Below, piece by piece: positions 21,132 through 31,900 of a DNA stretch of 64,000 bases. The translations under genes were made by a program, and so were the position numbers. The stretch's first letter is position 1. Every line of letters starts with the position of its first letter. The stretch covers positions 744,001 through 808,000 of the forward strand of contig JAGMUV010000019.1 of assembly GCA_020744425.1 (NCBI GenBank), in the 5' to 3' direction. This DNA is from Dactylonectria macrodidyma (taxonomy: Eukaryota; Ascomycota; Sordariomycetes; Hypocreales; Nectriaceae). Under the pieces are notes generated by a model, which ran no database searches, was not told the origin of the DNA, and saw only the letters and a program-made list of their open reading frames with translations.

Positions 21132-22543
21132 CTAGAAATTGTTGGCAATCTCCTCCTGCTCGTCTTCCCACTCGCCATCCTCTTCCATTTTCTCATTGAC
21201 TTTGTATTCGGCATCGCCTGCCAATCCCTCGCTGTCGAAATCGTCCACATCCATATCACTGTAATAGTCATCGACATCGTCGTCTTCGTCGTCCTTGCCG
21301 CCGTTTTGCGCCTTCGCCTTCTTCTTCTTCTCAACATTTTCCTTCTGCTGCTTGCGTCGCGCGTCCTTCTCTTGGTTCCGCTTTTGCCATCGCTTCTCCA
21401 GCTCCTTAATCTCGGCCTGACTCTTGTGCACATACTCGTGCCACATGACCTTGCCTGAGCAGAGACCCTCCTCTACCTTGGTCAAGCGTAGGCGCATCCG
21501 TGGACCCAGTTCGACGAGCTTCACCGCACGGCGTTCGACATTCTCCTCCTCCGCCTCCGGCTCGGCGTCGTTCTCAGCAGCTGCTTGCCTGGCTTTCGCA
21601 GAAAGAACCTTTCTGGGAGCCGAATCAAGGACTTCGACCTCGGCATCAGTGTCCAGCTCACTTCCACTCGTCGCATCGGTCATGTAGCCATCGCCATTTT
21701 CGCCACCAACCAGGAAATCGGCAATATCCTCAAGCTTGCCCAAGTTGGGCATCTTTCCCTTTTTGCTCGTCTTGGTCGACAGAAAGTGCTCGGCAGCGTT
21801 CAATCTCCGGAGAGGTTTTGAGACGCCTGTTGACCGTGTAGTGATTGCGTAATGTCTAAAGTTTACTATGAATGTGCCGTCGTCCTCCTCAGACGCCTCA
21901 CGGTTTAGGAGGAGAACTCGTCGAATCGACTTGAGCGGTGTAGCTTGAGGGTTGATTGGCGGGAAGAGAGATTGGAAGACGGTAGTGGCGAGCGACTCGA
22001 GGTGTTTAGGGACTTTCGACTTTGCGTCGGCGTTGGGGGTAGAAAAGTTATTCATGACCAGCTGGAAGAGGGTTAGCGATGATGGGAACTCGAGTGCCTG
22101 GGTCATGTTACCAGAGGAGGAGTGATATACTCCTTGCCGCCGCCCTTGGAGTGCCTTTGGGCTCTTTGGACATCCTTGCAGAGCGAGTACTTTTCGACGC
22201 GAAAGTTCAGTGTCGGACCTCGAGGTGCGAGGGCCATTCGCAGGTTGGTGTTGCCGCTCTCGGATCGCGAGAACAGCATCAGATGTGTGACGCCCAGCGG
22301 ACCGGCCATGACGGCGTAATCCCTCAACCTGTTGCCTCTGCGTTCCTTCAATCGACTAGCCGTACCGGGCTCCATGACCCTTCGCACGTCAGTTGCGAGC
22401 TGGCTGACGCTGGATCCAACCTCGCCAGCTCCAATTCGGATGACCATGCTCTTGGGATCACGCGCATTGGCGTGACCAGGAGCGTCCACCTCCGGGTTGT
22501 TGGCACCCATGTGGGTTCTCTTCTTGGTGCGTTTGCGGGCCAT
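21132..22543 (-). CDS. SSF1: Brix-domain ribosome biogenesis protein Ssf1/Peter Pan
   Basis: Acts in the nucleolus in 60S pre-ribosome assembly and 27S pre-rRNA processing. Exons complement(22112..22543) and complement(21132..22061) give 453 aa, the same as yeast Ssf1. The N-terminus MARKRTKKRTH is basic. The Brix core includes DVRRVMEPGTASRLKERRGN (about 51-70), DYAVMAGPLGVTHLMLFS, RGPTLNFRV-KYSL and, across the splice site, ITPPLLVMNNF. The later half carries FRHYAI and MRLRLTKVEEG. The C-terminal 130 residues alternate acidic and lysine-rich stretches, as in orthologues. The 50-nt intron has donor GTAACA and branch GCTAAC. It fires divergently from RRP3. Confidence 0.95.
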
Positions 22544-22814
22544 GATGAATTGGCTTGTCGGGGGTGCGTAGATGGGATTCGTGAAGCTTCAAAAACCTGC
22601 AAGCTAGAGGCTGGGCCTTTGTCGCAGGCGCAAGGAAAGAAAAAAAGTTTGGCGGGGATTGCGATAAGACTAGCGCACGTGCGATAACAAAACCCCACTA
22701 AAGTTTCTTGACCCCGATTTAATCATCCTTGGCAGACCATTTTCTGCCGTCAACTTTCTTTCGCCAGTGACCGATCCTCTTCGTCTGGGATATTTCACGA
22801 TACAATCCGCCAAG
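22544..22814. promoter_or_regulatory. Bidirectional promoter of SSF1 and RRP3
   Basis: Only 271 bp separate two ATGs that face away from each other. TGCGATAA occurs twice in direct orientation (22660-22667 and 22680-22687), with CACGTG at 22676-22681 overlapping the second copy. GCGAT(A/G)A resembles the yeast PAC element (GCGATGAG), and GAAAAAAAGTTT at about 22639-22650 recalls the A/T-rich RRPE partner. Both are hallmarks of ribosome-biogenesis promoters. The assignment is by resemblance only. Confidence 0.5.
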
Positions 22815-24240
22815 ATGACGAACCCAAAACGAAGAAAGACTGCGCATGATGCCTCCTCATCTCCAGAGGAGTCCGAGGAGGAATCGGCGACTCTCGACGG
22901 CCCATCCACTGAAGAGGACGCCCCGAAGAAGACCTTCAAGGACTTGGTACGCTGGATCGAAAGCGATTGCGATATCTCCTGCTGACCTTGACCAGGGAGT
23001 TGTCGACGCCCTATGCGAAGCCTGCGATGCCCTCGGTTATAAATATCCTACCCCGATTCAGGAGAAATCCATCCCGACTGCCCTGCAAGGCCGCGATATC
23101 ATCGGCCTCGCTGAAACCGGTAGCGGAAAGACAGCCGCTTTTGCCCTACCCGTCCTCCAGGCTCTCCTCGACAAGCCTCAGCCTCTGTTCGGCCTCGTCC
23201 TCGCACCGACCCGAGAGTTGGCGACTCAGATCGGCCAAGCCTTTGAGGCGCTGGGATCGTTAATCTCTTTGCGATGCGCCGTCATTGTCGGTGGACTGGA
23301 CATGGTTCCGCAGTCGATTGCCCTGGGCAAGAAGCCGCACATTATCGTGGCAACGCCTGGTCGTCTTGTGGACCACCTGGAGAAGACCAAGGGCTTCTCC
23401 CTGCGGACGCTCAAGTATCTGATCATGGACGAGGCAGATCGTCTGCTGGACATGGATTTTGGCCCGAGCATCGACAAGATTTTAAAGTTTATCCCCCGCG
23501 AGCGACGGACGTATCTGTTCTCGGCCACTCTCAGCTCCAAGATTGAGAGTTTGCAGCGAGCCAGTTTGCGCGACCCCGTACGAGTGAGCATCAGCTCCAA
23601 CAAGTACCAGACTGTGTCCACTCTCCTACAACACTACGTCTTCATTCCCCATACTCTAAAGGACACCTACCTCATCTACCTTATGAATGAGAACGCTGGC
23701 AAGTCCACCATCATCTTCACTCGCACAGTCTGGGAGACGCAGCGGATCGCCATTCTGCTGCGAACGCTGGGCTTTGGCGCAATCCCCCTCCACGGTCAGC
23801 TCTCACAGTCAAATCGCCTGGGCGCACTGAACAAGTTCCGAGCTGGCACGCGCGACATCCTCGTGGCTACGGATGTGGCTGCACGTGGTCTCGATATCCC
23901 CAAGGTCGACATTGTGTACAATCTCGATCTCCCCCAAGACTCCAAGACGTACATCCATCGTGTCGGACGTACGGCGCGTGCCGGAAAGTCCGGTGTGGCC
24001 ATCAGCCTGGTGACACAGTACGACGTCGAGATCTACCTGCGAATCGAGGCGGCTCTGGGCAAGAAGCTAACGGAGTACCCGACTGTCAAGGACGAGGTGA
24101 TGGCATTCCAGAACCGGGTCGAGCAGGCGCAGCGACACGCGAGGATCCAGATGAAGAGCGTGTCGGAGGAGATGGGCAAGAAGAAAGGCGGCCGAGCCTC
24201 CAAGAGGAGAAGGGACAATATGGATCAGGAGGAAGGCTAG
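22815..24240 (+). CDS. RRP3: DEAD-box ATP-dependent RNA helicase Rrp3
   Basis: Nucleolar RNA helicase needed for 18S rRNA maturation and 40S assembly. Exons 22815..22946 and 22996..24240 give 458 aa. The 49-nt intron joins KTFKDL to [15 protein letters not shown]. The order is Q motif (YPTPIQ), motif I AETGSGKT, Ia APTRELA, Ib ATPGRL, II DEAD, III SAT, then HGQLSQ, IV-VI with [10 protein letters not shown] and HRVGRTAR. The N-terminal 40 residues are acidic and Ser-rich. The basic C-terminus ([13 protein letters not shown]) is a likely nucleolar signal. Rrp3 is favoured over Dbp8 or Dbp4 by length and by the short flanks around the helicase core. It is co-expressed in principle with SSF1 through the shared promoter. 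Confidence 0.95.
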
Positions 24241-25646
24241 AGCATGACGAACTCGTCAGTCGTGAAAAGTTTTGTTGTTTTTACGCCCACTTCACTTGAC
24301 CGTCACTGTCGACTCGACTCGACGGGCGGCCGCTCCTCATTTTGGAGTAATGTGCTGAAGGGCAATCGCTGGTGTTTCAACTGGGCGTAATTTGAGGTGG
24401 ACGGGGAAACAGGATCGCCATGAATTTTCCTGGCGAGGATGGTCCGTCTCACAGTTGTGGTTCAGAGCTTCAGGAGGCTAAAAGTGTGGTCTAGAAGCAT
24501 ACGAAGTAGTATAGCTAGACGACAGCCAAGAAGGTGATAATTAGTTACTCTCCTGTCGACAGAAATGGACCCGTCTTGGCGGCTTAGGCTTTGCAGGGCC
24601 CGGCGACTAGCAAATCCATCCTACAATCACAATACCTATCATCAATCCCAAGTGCCTTTCGCTCGCGCATGGGCCAGTTGCTGTCTTCTCAGCCCATCCC
24701 ACCAAGGACCAGGGGTGGGACGAGACAAGTTTCTCAGCGACATCCGAGCATCCCACTCGATGGCCGAGAGTGAGATTGGGGCAATTCGTGTTTTGCCGAG
24801 AAACACGGACTCGGATCAGCCCTATGTAGTCGCTTCACCATTCTGGATGTGGCCGTTCTGGGTGTGGGTTTGTTTGAAGGATCGACAATGGAGTGGTTAG
24901 CGGGGGCCAGGTCAGATATAGGGCCCAAGCCACATGTACGTCGCGTATAGCTAGTTTGCGACATCTGCCCAGTAGTCTAAGTTGGTAGGGGCGGGTTCAT
25001 CTGTTGGAAACAATATCCCAAGAGCCTGGTAACTTGTCAGTGCCGTCGGCCAGTCGCAGCCATCCCAGACACGCATCTACCGAATGTTCCGCGCCTGCAG
25101 GGGGGCCATTTCGAAGGATTTAGCACCTGTCCCAGCTTTGTAACTAGGGGTGCTTTGACGTATGGCATCTCTCGTCTAGCACCGCCCATTGTTGTTTCAT
25201 CTCCCCCCTTCACCCCGCTGACTGATCGAGGCGGCCGCTCCCGGGCAGCTGAGCTGAGACCCGTTTGTTTCGCTCGACCTTGAGGAGATGAAGGGTTGCT
25301 GTCAAGGAGCAGGGGATCCGTTCGAGGAATAGGACGATTACAAGCTAGTACGGGAATTCATTCATCGTCTTGGCAGATACAGTAGGGACGAATGCATGTA
25401 GCAGCCTCGTACGGAGGACAGTATATAAGTCGTGGCGTTGGGGACGCAAAAAACACCGAGACAGCTTCATCAGTCCCTCCTCAGTTTCATTCAACGCCGT
25501 TCGCTTCTTCTGGTGCCTAGTCTTGCACCGTCCTTTCATTGCATATTGCCACTCATTTCCAAGTTGAAATATTAATCTATCTATCCACTCATTTCTATAT
25601 TCCAAACTCAGAAGCTCTTTGCGCTTACTCGGTACAAGTCTCCATC
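24241..25646. other. Spacer with LPMO promoter
   Basis: No gene is supported over 1.4 kb. Upstream of the LPMO lie a TATATAAG at 25422-25429 and CCCCGC at 25213-25218, which reads GCGGGG on the other strand and matches the CreA consensus. GCGGCCGC-like GC-rich patches occur at 24325 and 25230. The roughly 220-bp gap between TATA and ATG implies a 5' UTR near 190 nt. Confidence 0.5.
25422..25428 (+). promoter_or_regulatory. TATA box of the AA14-like LPMO gene
   Basis: TATATAA lies about 220 bp upstream of the ATG at 25647, with no other TATA-like string nearer to the start in a suitable position. A strong TATA box suits an inducible secreted enzyme. Confidence 0.5.
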
Positions 25647-26841
25647 ATGTACTCTTCGGCTATCCTCCTGACTCTCGCCACGGCGGCGAGCGCGCACATT
25701 GCGTCGTGGAACAAGGGAATGTACTGCAAGGTGAGAAAAGAGTCTTGTTATTGGAATCCTATTACTCGTTACGGGAATCATATTGGAAACCCTTTACAGA
25801 TCTGCAACTAACACACCATGTCCCAGGGCGGCAACGATTCAACCGTCGACAACCAAAACACCAACCAAGCTGTCAACCCTCTCTACAACCTCACCAAGGC
25901 CGAATGGTGGATGCAAGCCGACCGCGGCTGCGACCTCGTCCCGCCAACCGACGGCGAGTTCCTCGAGCTGCCCGCGGGCAAGTCCTTCATGACGGAGCTG
26001 GCCAACAACCGCGCCTTCACCACTTTGTCCTACGACGGCTCCCTTACTACCGATTGGCAGGACGGTAAGAACCGCTCCATGCCCTGGAGGGGACCTGGAA
26101 ACCCCCCGGGATGCCTCATGGATGGAGGAGACGGATCTGGTGGCGAGTTGCACACTCGCAGCATCGAGTCGACTGGTGGTACTGCTTGGGCTATTTCCTA
26201 CGAGAGTGACATTTCCAAGGTCACCATGGACAACTTGGTTGTCTTTTCCGTGCGATACTAGTACGTCTCAACCCATAACTACGCCTCACCATATCACAGC
26301 TTCTACATATCCCATCATATTCAGCACTCCCATCTCTTCACCTCGCTAACCAACCCCCTTCTAGCTCCCCATTCTTCCGCGAGACCTGGTACGATGTTCC
26401 TGCCGACATGCCCGAGTGCCCCGAGGAAGGCTGCTACTGCGCCTGGCTCTGGATCCCCGATGGCTGTATGTGATACCCTACCTTTTCTGCCAGTTTCCGC
26501 CTCTAACAACCCCACAGGCGGTCAGTCCAACATGTACATGCAAAACCACCGCTGCAAGGTCACCGGGAGCACGTCGACCAAGAAGCTCGGCACCCCCAAG
26601 GCCCCTGTCTGGTGCCGTGACGACCCTTCCAAGTGCGTGGCCGGTCCCAAGCAGATGATGGTCTGGCACCGTAAGTTTACCATTTTTCCTCTCCCAACAT
26701 GTTTGAAGCCAAAATCACTGACCTCTCCTTGCAGAGTTTGAGGGCGACAACGTCTTCCCTCCCGAGGGCAAGTCCCCCACTTACAATCAGCGCATGGGCT
26801 TCATGGACGGTGCCCAGGACGACATCTTTGCTTCTGAATGA
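25647..26841 (+). CDS. AA14-like lytic polysaccharide monooxygenase, secreted
   Basis: Copper enzyme of the LPMO superfamily; characterised AA14 proteins attack xylan coating cellulose. Five exons 25647..25730, 25827..26260, 26365..26465, 26518..26670, 26735..26841 give 292 aa. The signal peptide [16 protein letters not shown] ends exactly before His17, so the mature protein starts with the His of the copper brace ([11 protein letters not shown]). A second brace His is probably in GELHTRS, before the [10 protein letters not shown] strand. The C-terminal half keeps the AA14 pattern [14 protein letters not shown], the glycosylation-like CKVTG, FEGDN and a final [10 protein letters not shown]. 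Cysteines are paired as expected. All four introns have consensus sites. Family is assigned by motif memory; another LPMO-like family (AA11, AA16, X325) fits less well. Activity and substrate remain inference. Confidence 0.8.
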
Positions 26842-28358
26842 CTTCCACGCCCCGCTTGCAGATCTTAGGAGACTAGAACTGGATGGCGAAAAATTGGAAC
26901 AATGTATTATACATTACTGCCTCCTTCTGGAAGGATAAGGCAGTCACTTCAATCTTCTTCTACAACTCGAGTTGGGTTTTCAATTTACAACTGATGCTCG
27001 AGCCTCATTTTACGACAGAAATCCAGACTGTCGAACTATGTTTTCCTTTGTAGAATCTAAAGAACGCTATCTGTATGATTGTGCGCGAGGTATTTGCACC
27101 CTTTCCGTATGGTATGTTGGTACTGTTCCGAGTATCGTAGTCATAAATAGTGACGGAGTAAACGCAGAGGTTCTCTTTATGTGTCATCACAAGCAGCCAT
27201 TCCTCCGTCGTCTGCTTCTCTTGCGACACAGACGTCCTTGATCACTTCTTTCACTTGATTGCGCCGCGGTGGCTTACTATTGACAATGTCAGACGGATGG
27301 GTCCAATGAAAAAAATAAACCTGCATAGGTAGGTACAGATCCGAAGTGTTTGTGCCAAACTTTCAGATATTTAGAGCGTGGCAGATATGGTGAAGGGGAA
27401 GAAAATGACAGACGAACAGAGGATAGAGTATTTCCCAGACCAGCTATTTCTTAGTTTCAGCTAATCTACCACTGCAAGCGCTGGAACATGGGTAACGAGT
27501 CTAGTGATCTATTCTCGAGAACCAACACAGTAGGTAAAGGCCACCTGGAACGTTTCGACTAGGATGAGCATGTTCCGTGAAGCGTTGGGCTGTGATTCAT
27601 CAACACTCGACGGCAAAGAGCCCAACCCAAAATTTGTCACTCAAATTCTTTCAATCGTTCGCCCAAGTTGGGCTCAATTTCTTTTTCCCAATTTCTATCC
27701 ATCTGTTCAACATTTTTTGTACGGGACGAATACGAAGGGGTATCGGTCGTTCAGCGTCCACGCTGGGTAGGTAGCACCCGAGCCAACTGGATGTTAGGCC
27801 GCAGGTGTCGGCGATAAATCAGTGTCTCTAGTACTATCACAAATTAGTAGATTAATTACCATCAATTAGTGTACTCAAAGCTGGCTATTGGGCTCTTTTT
27901 ATTATGTCTTTAGATACGTAACTGGTCCTGAAGAACCCAGTGTGGGTGCTGTATAACTAGTCCCTACAAGTAAGTGGTGGAGAGGCTTGAGCTGCCGTAG
28001 CTAAATGATGCTACCAACCCGAGATACATGAATCAGAATATTTGAATGGGTTGGTATCGCAGCGACGTCCGAGGTAAAAGACAGCCAGCAGATAAGTAGT
28101 GCTGCGCTCGATTCTGGTGAGATTTGCTGCTTGTAGATAGAGCTGCTTACCTGTGTTCAGAAAGACGATGATGAAGATAATAGATACATTGGTTCATCTT
28201 CTAGGGCCCTGCTCGAGCTTAGCGTCCCTGAAACAAGTATCGGGATAATTTATTACACTCATAGTCATGTTTTCCAGCCAGGTTTACTGGTTTGTCGGTC
28301 GACTTGATTGCAATACGTCCATGGGTCACATTTGTCGGCCAAGATGCCATCTCACACT
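26842..28358. other. 1.5-kb spacer; small palindrome cluster
   Basis: No gene is supported. GTTGGGCT occurs at 27584-27591 and 27667-27674 and inverted (AGCCCAAC) at 27619-27626. The middle and last copies can form stems, and GCCCAAGTTGGGC at 27661-27673 is itself a palindrome. AT-rich text follows from 27835 to 27910. Confidence 0.5.
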
Positions 28359-28445
28359 CCCCGAGTAGCTCAGCTGGAAGAGCGTTCGGCTGTAATTGCC
28401 ACCTTCGTCACCGAAAGGTCACCTGTTCGAGCCAGGTCTCGGGGA
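28359..28445 (+). tRNA. tRNA-Tyr (anticodon GTA) with 14-nt intron
   Basis: The acceptor stem CCCCGAG/CTCGGGG pairs perfectly (28359-28365 with 28438-28444). The D stem is GCTC/GAGC and the anticodon stem TTCGG/CCGAA is perfect. The anticodon GTA is at 28392-28394, followed by A37 and an intron at 28396-28409. The T stem is ACCTG/CAGGT with loop TTCGAGC. Mature length is 73 nt. A T5 run at 28458-28462 can end transcription. Introns after base 37 are standard in eukaryotic tRNA-Tyr. Confidence 0.93.
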
Positions 28446-28930
28446 TCACATCACTTCTTTTTGTCGCGATCAGGGACTATCTTGTTTGGTCTTGAATTCT
28501 TTTTGGCGTAGCTTTCCCATTCTTTCATTCGATTTTTGCAGCCGATGATGAATCAGAGTCGATGCGAGACACCAGGTCTCTGAAGGGATTGAAGTCTAGG
28601 CCTAACTGACGGCCACGAGCAGATGACATGAAGACCTGGCTTCGCTCGCCCTGAATTCAATCGTCGACATCAAACACAGCAATGCTGTTAAGTTCATGGC
28701 GCGTGTAATGTGAGACATCTGCCCGAGACACTCCCACGCTTTGACACATGTCGCTATCCGTTTGTCTCACGCAATGCCAGTCTGAATGTACTGAACGTAC
28801 TGACCATCCCTATGTTTCGTGTTAAATCCCCTTCTAAACTCCAACCCGCGACTAAAGATCTAGATATCTCATTATTATACAATCATTTCCATTTAAAAAG
28901 CTCTGCCCGTAGCGCTGAAGTCCGGGCGCC
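28446..28930. other. Spacer between tRNA-Tyr and HIR3
   Basis: It contains the HIR3 3' UTR and the tRNA terminator. Nothing else is recognisable. Confidence 0.6.
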
Positions 28931-31900
28931 TTACGCTTCCGGCCCTGGTGATCCTCCCGGGGTAGTGTGCGCTGTCTCGTCCGCATCCACCATCTCAGTG
29001 TCCTCGTGGCCGATGTCTTCCTCTTCGTCCTCTTCAGCTTCTTCAGCTTCGTCGCCCCCATCGCTGTCCTCATCTTCGTCGCCCTCACTCTCGCTGTCGG
29101 CGTCATCGCCACTGGAGTCGTCGCTGTCGGTATGGCGACCGAAGTTGGGGAACATGAGACCAGGAGGCATTTCTTCGTCATACCCTTCAGGTGCATCACT
29201 CAGATCACTCAGGTCACTCTCGTCATCTGCGGAGTCGTGAATGCTGCCTGGTTCGCTCTCGGCATCCGTTTTCTCAATGCCTTTCTCATCAATGAGCGTC
29301 TCTTCCTCGACGCCCTCCTCCTCAGCACCGTCGTCTTCAGCGATCTCATCATCGCCACCTTCGTCATCAGCGCCGTCATCTTCGGCGCCTTCTTCTCCAT
29401 GCTCCCGGGCATCCTTCATATCAACATCCTCACCAGCTTCTCTTCTGACTTGTGCATCGGGACCGTCGTCATCGCTGCCAGCCTCACTAGCAGGGGGGTT
29501 GGGCGTATGGCTTCCACGCTTGCTGCTAGCCACGCTGCCAACCCTACTCTTGCTTGTTTTCGGTGCTTCCAATGCCCGAACCACGGCTTGCTCTGCCTTT
29601 CGGAGTATGTCAGGCCTTCGAACACCAGCCTTCCTGGGGCGTGGCGCTGCTTCTTGTTTCTCCATCTCCATGGGCGTGGCGGTGCCGGTCGCGGTTCCTT
29701 GACCATTGGATGGGTTGAGAAGGCTGCTGAGCGATCCCGCTCCCTTTGCCTCCGCCTGTGCTGCAGCCTCTGCTTGCGCAGCAGCTTCGAGTTGAGCGGC
29801 AGCCTCCTTAGCATTGTTTCGATCTTCAATAACCTTACTAGGTTCAGGCCCAGGCAGGGTCTTGGCCACTTCGAGATAAATCTTCGAGTAACAATCGTTG
29901 AGAAGGTCATCAATTGGTGTGACCTTCATGAGGTTGGCATTTAGCTTCTTCAGCTCAATGGCATCCTTCATGCAATTGAACACTGGCACCTCGATGCCAT
30001 CGGTGGCGGCCCATTCCGAAATTCTCTCGCCCACAATGTCAAACTCTTCGCTCGACATCGTCTTGAATGTGTCATCCAGCACCGGGGTGACGTGGTAGCC
30101 TTGTCGTAGCAGCTTCAGATACGCCATGCAACATGACTGCCATAGATCGACAAAGTGATAAAAGTCAGCACCCTTTTTGCGCAGACGCCTCAAGAGCTGT
30201 TCCATATTGCTGAGATCAGACATGATAACAAGCAGCTTGGTCATGAAGCGGACGTATTGTTCAGTGTAGACGTGATGGCGGCCTGGTCGCTCAGCATCGC
30301 ATTTCCAGACATTCATCACCATCGTCTTGGTCACCATGCTCTCCCTGAGAATGGCAAAGGCTGCCCTGGCTTCAACGTTGCTATCCGGGCCTTGTGGCGT
30401 GTTTGTATCATCAAACAAGATACGCGCATGGCGCATGATGATTCGGTGCTGCCAGTTGGACTTGTCCTTTTCTCTAAGCTTGGACAAGTTGCGGATGATG
30501 TATTCTTCCCAATCCTCTGGCTCAGTGAACGAAGCAAAGTGGTCATCTGGGTGAACAACAAGGCCGAACGGTTGCTCGGAAAGAATATCGGCTGCGTCAT
30601 GAGAGGACAACTCGTTTCGCATGACTAGCTTGTGCAAGATGGACACAATCTTGTAGTGCGGCTCAAAGATTGGTTCGCTGCTCCTAGATTTCCGAGCGCT
30701 GTATGCAACTGCCACAGCCTTCTTAAGGGTGCTCACGAGCAGACCCATCGTGACCTTGGTGCGCATCTCTTTTTGGTCGAGCTTCTCCGGAGGAGTTTGG
30801 TACATTTTCCAGTAGCACTTTGCGAGCATATATGGGTTCCTGCGAATGTTAGTCCTAGTCATCTATGAGCCCGTAAGAAGAACTCACTTCCAGTTGTCCG
30901 GCTTTCGTTCCATAGCCATCCTGAACAGCTTGGCCGAGAACTTCCAGACTTTGTATTCCGTCATTTGGTCGTGCAAGATTCGCTTGAAGGTTCCGGCTCC
31001 CATGTTCTCGATGAAGAACCTCTCCTGTTCGGAATGAATGAACGGCTCCATGGCAAACGGTTCGCGGCTGGACGCATATAGCCGCATAGCAAATTTGTGA
31101 TAGAGGTCATGCAGAGGGTCTCCGTCATGCGTATCGACATCCATGTTTCGTGAGTTTGAGAGGGCAAGGGTGTAGCAATGAATGGCGTTGCGCTGGAATT
31201 TGACAAGCTCCCCACGATCCTTGTTCATTTTGTCTGCAGTCCACAGGACAGCCTCATCGAGTTCGTAATCGAAGCATTCCGCCAGGCGGAACCAAGCATC
31301 CCACTTGTCTGCGGTGAATTGCAACTGGAGCCTCATGAACGTCGCGCCAATTCGCAAGTCGTCTGTGGCACCTGGTGTTTGTCGACGATTTAGGTCGACT
31401 CCTTTGAACTTTGTCAAGGCCATCATACCGAGCAAGAAGAACCACCCGTGCTTAGCGAGCGCCGTTTCCGGGATGTTGACTGACACTGCATCGACGCACA
31501 CGCCTCCAGAAAGGGCCTGGTAAAGCCGAAGCGGGTGAATGGGCCTCTTGAGAAACTCGGTGAAGTTGCGCAAGTTGTGGATCATCTGGGGGTTCGACTT
31601 TGTTTGACCAACCGTCTGCTGCATGTGATCGATTGTCGTCTTCAAATCCGATTTGAGGAGATCCTTCATTGGCATACGGTTGGCGAGGATTGTGACTCTC
31701 TCGACGAGCTGCATGGTCTGGCGCTTCTCCAACTTCTCGGGTGGGCAGGCATGATCCTGGATTTCCCAAACTCCAGCACCAAGCTTCAGACCGTGAAGAT
31801 CATAGAGCACCTGTGCAAGATAATCTTCCCAATTCTCGATATTCTTCAACTTCAGCAGCTCCACGCGCATCATCTTAAGGAAAATCTTGTTCGAAGCTTT

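Noticed and set aside
22815..22985. Short frame ending in a stop just before the RRP3 helicase core, as if frameshifted
   Set aside because: A 49-nt intron (22947-22995) with consensus ends joins KTFKDL to GVVDALCEA, the expected Rrp3 sequence.
27577..27640. AGCGTTGGGCTGTGATT resembling the anticodon arm of the tRNA-Tyr at 28359
   Set aside because: No acceptor stem, D arm or T arm can be built around it; the match is local chance or a short fragment.
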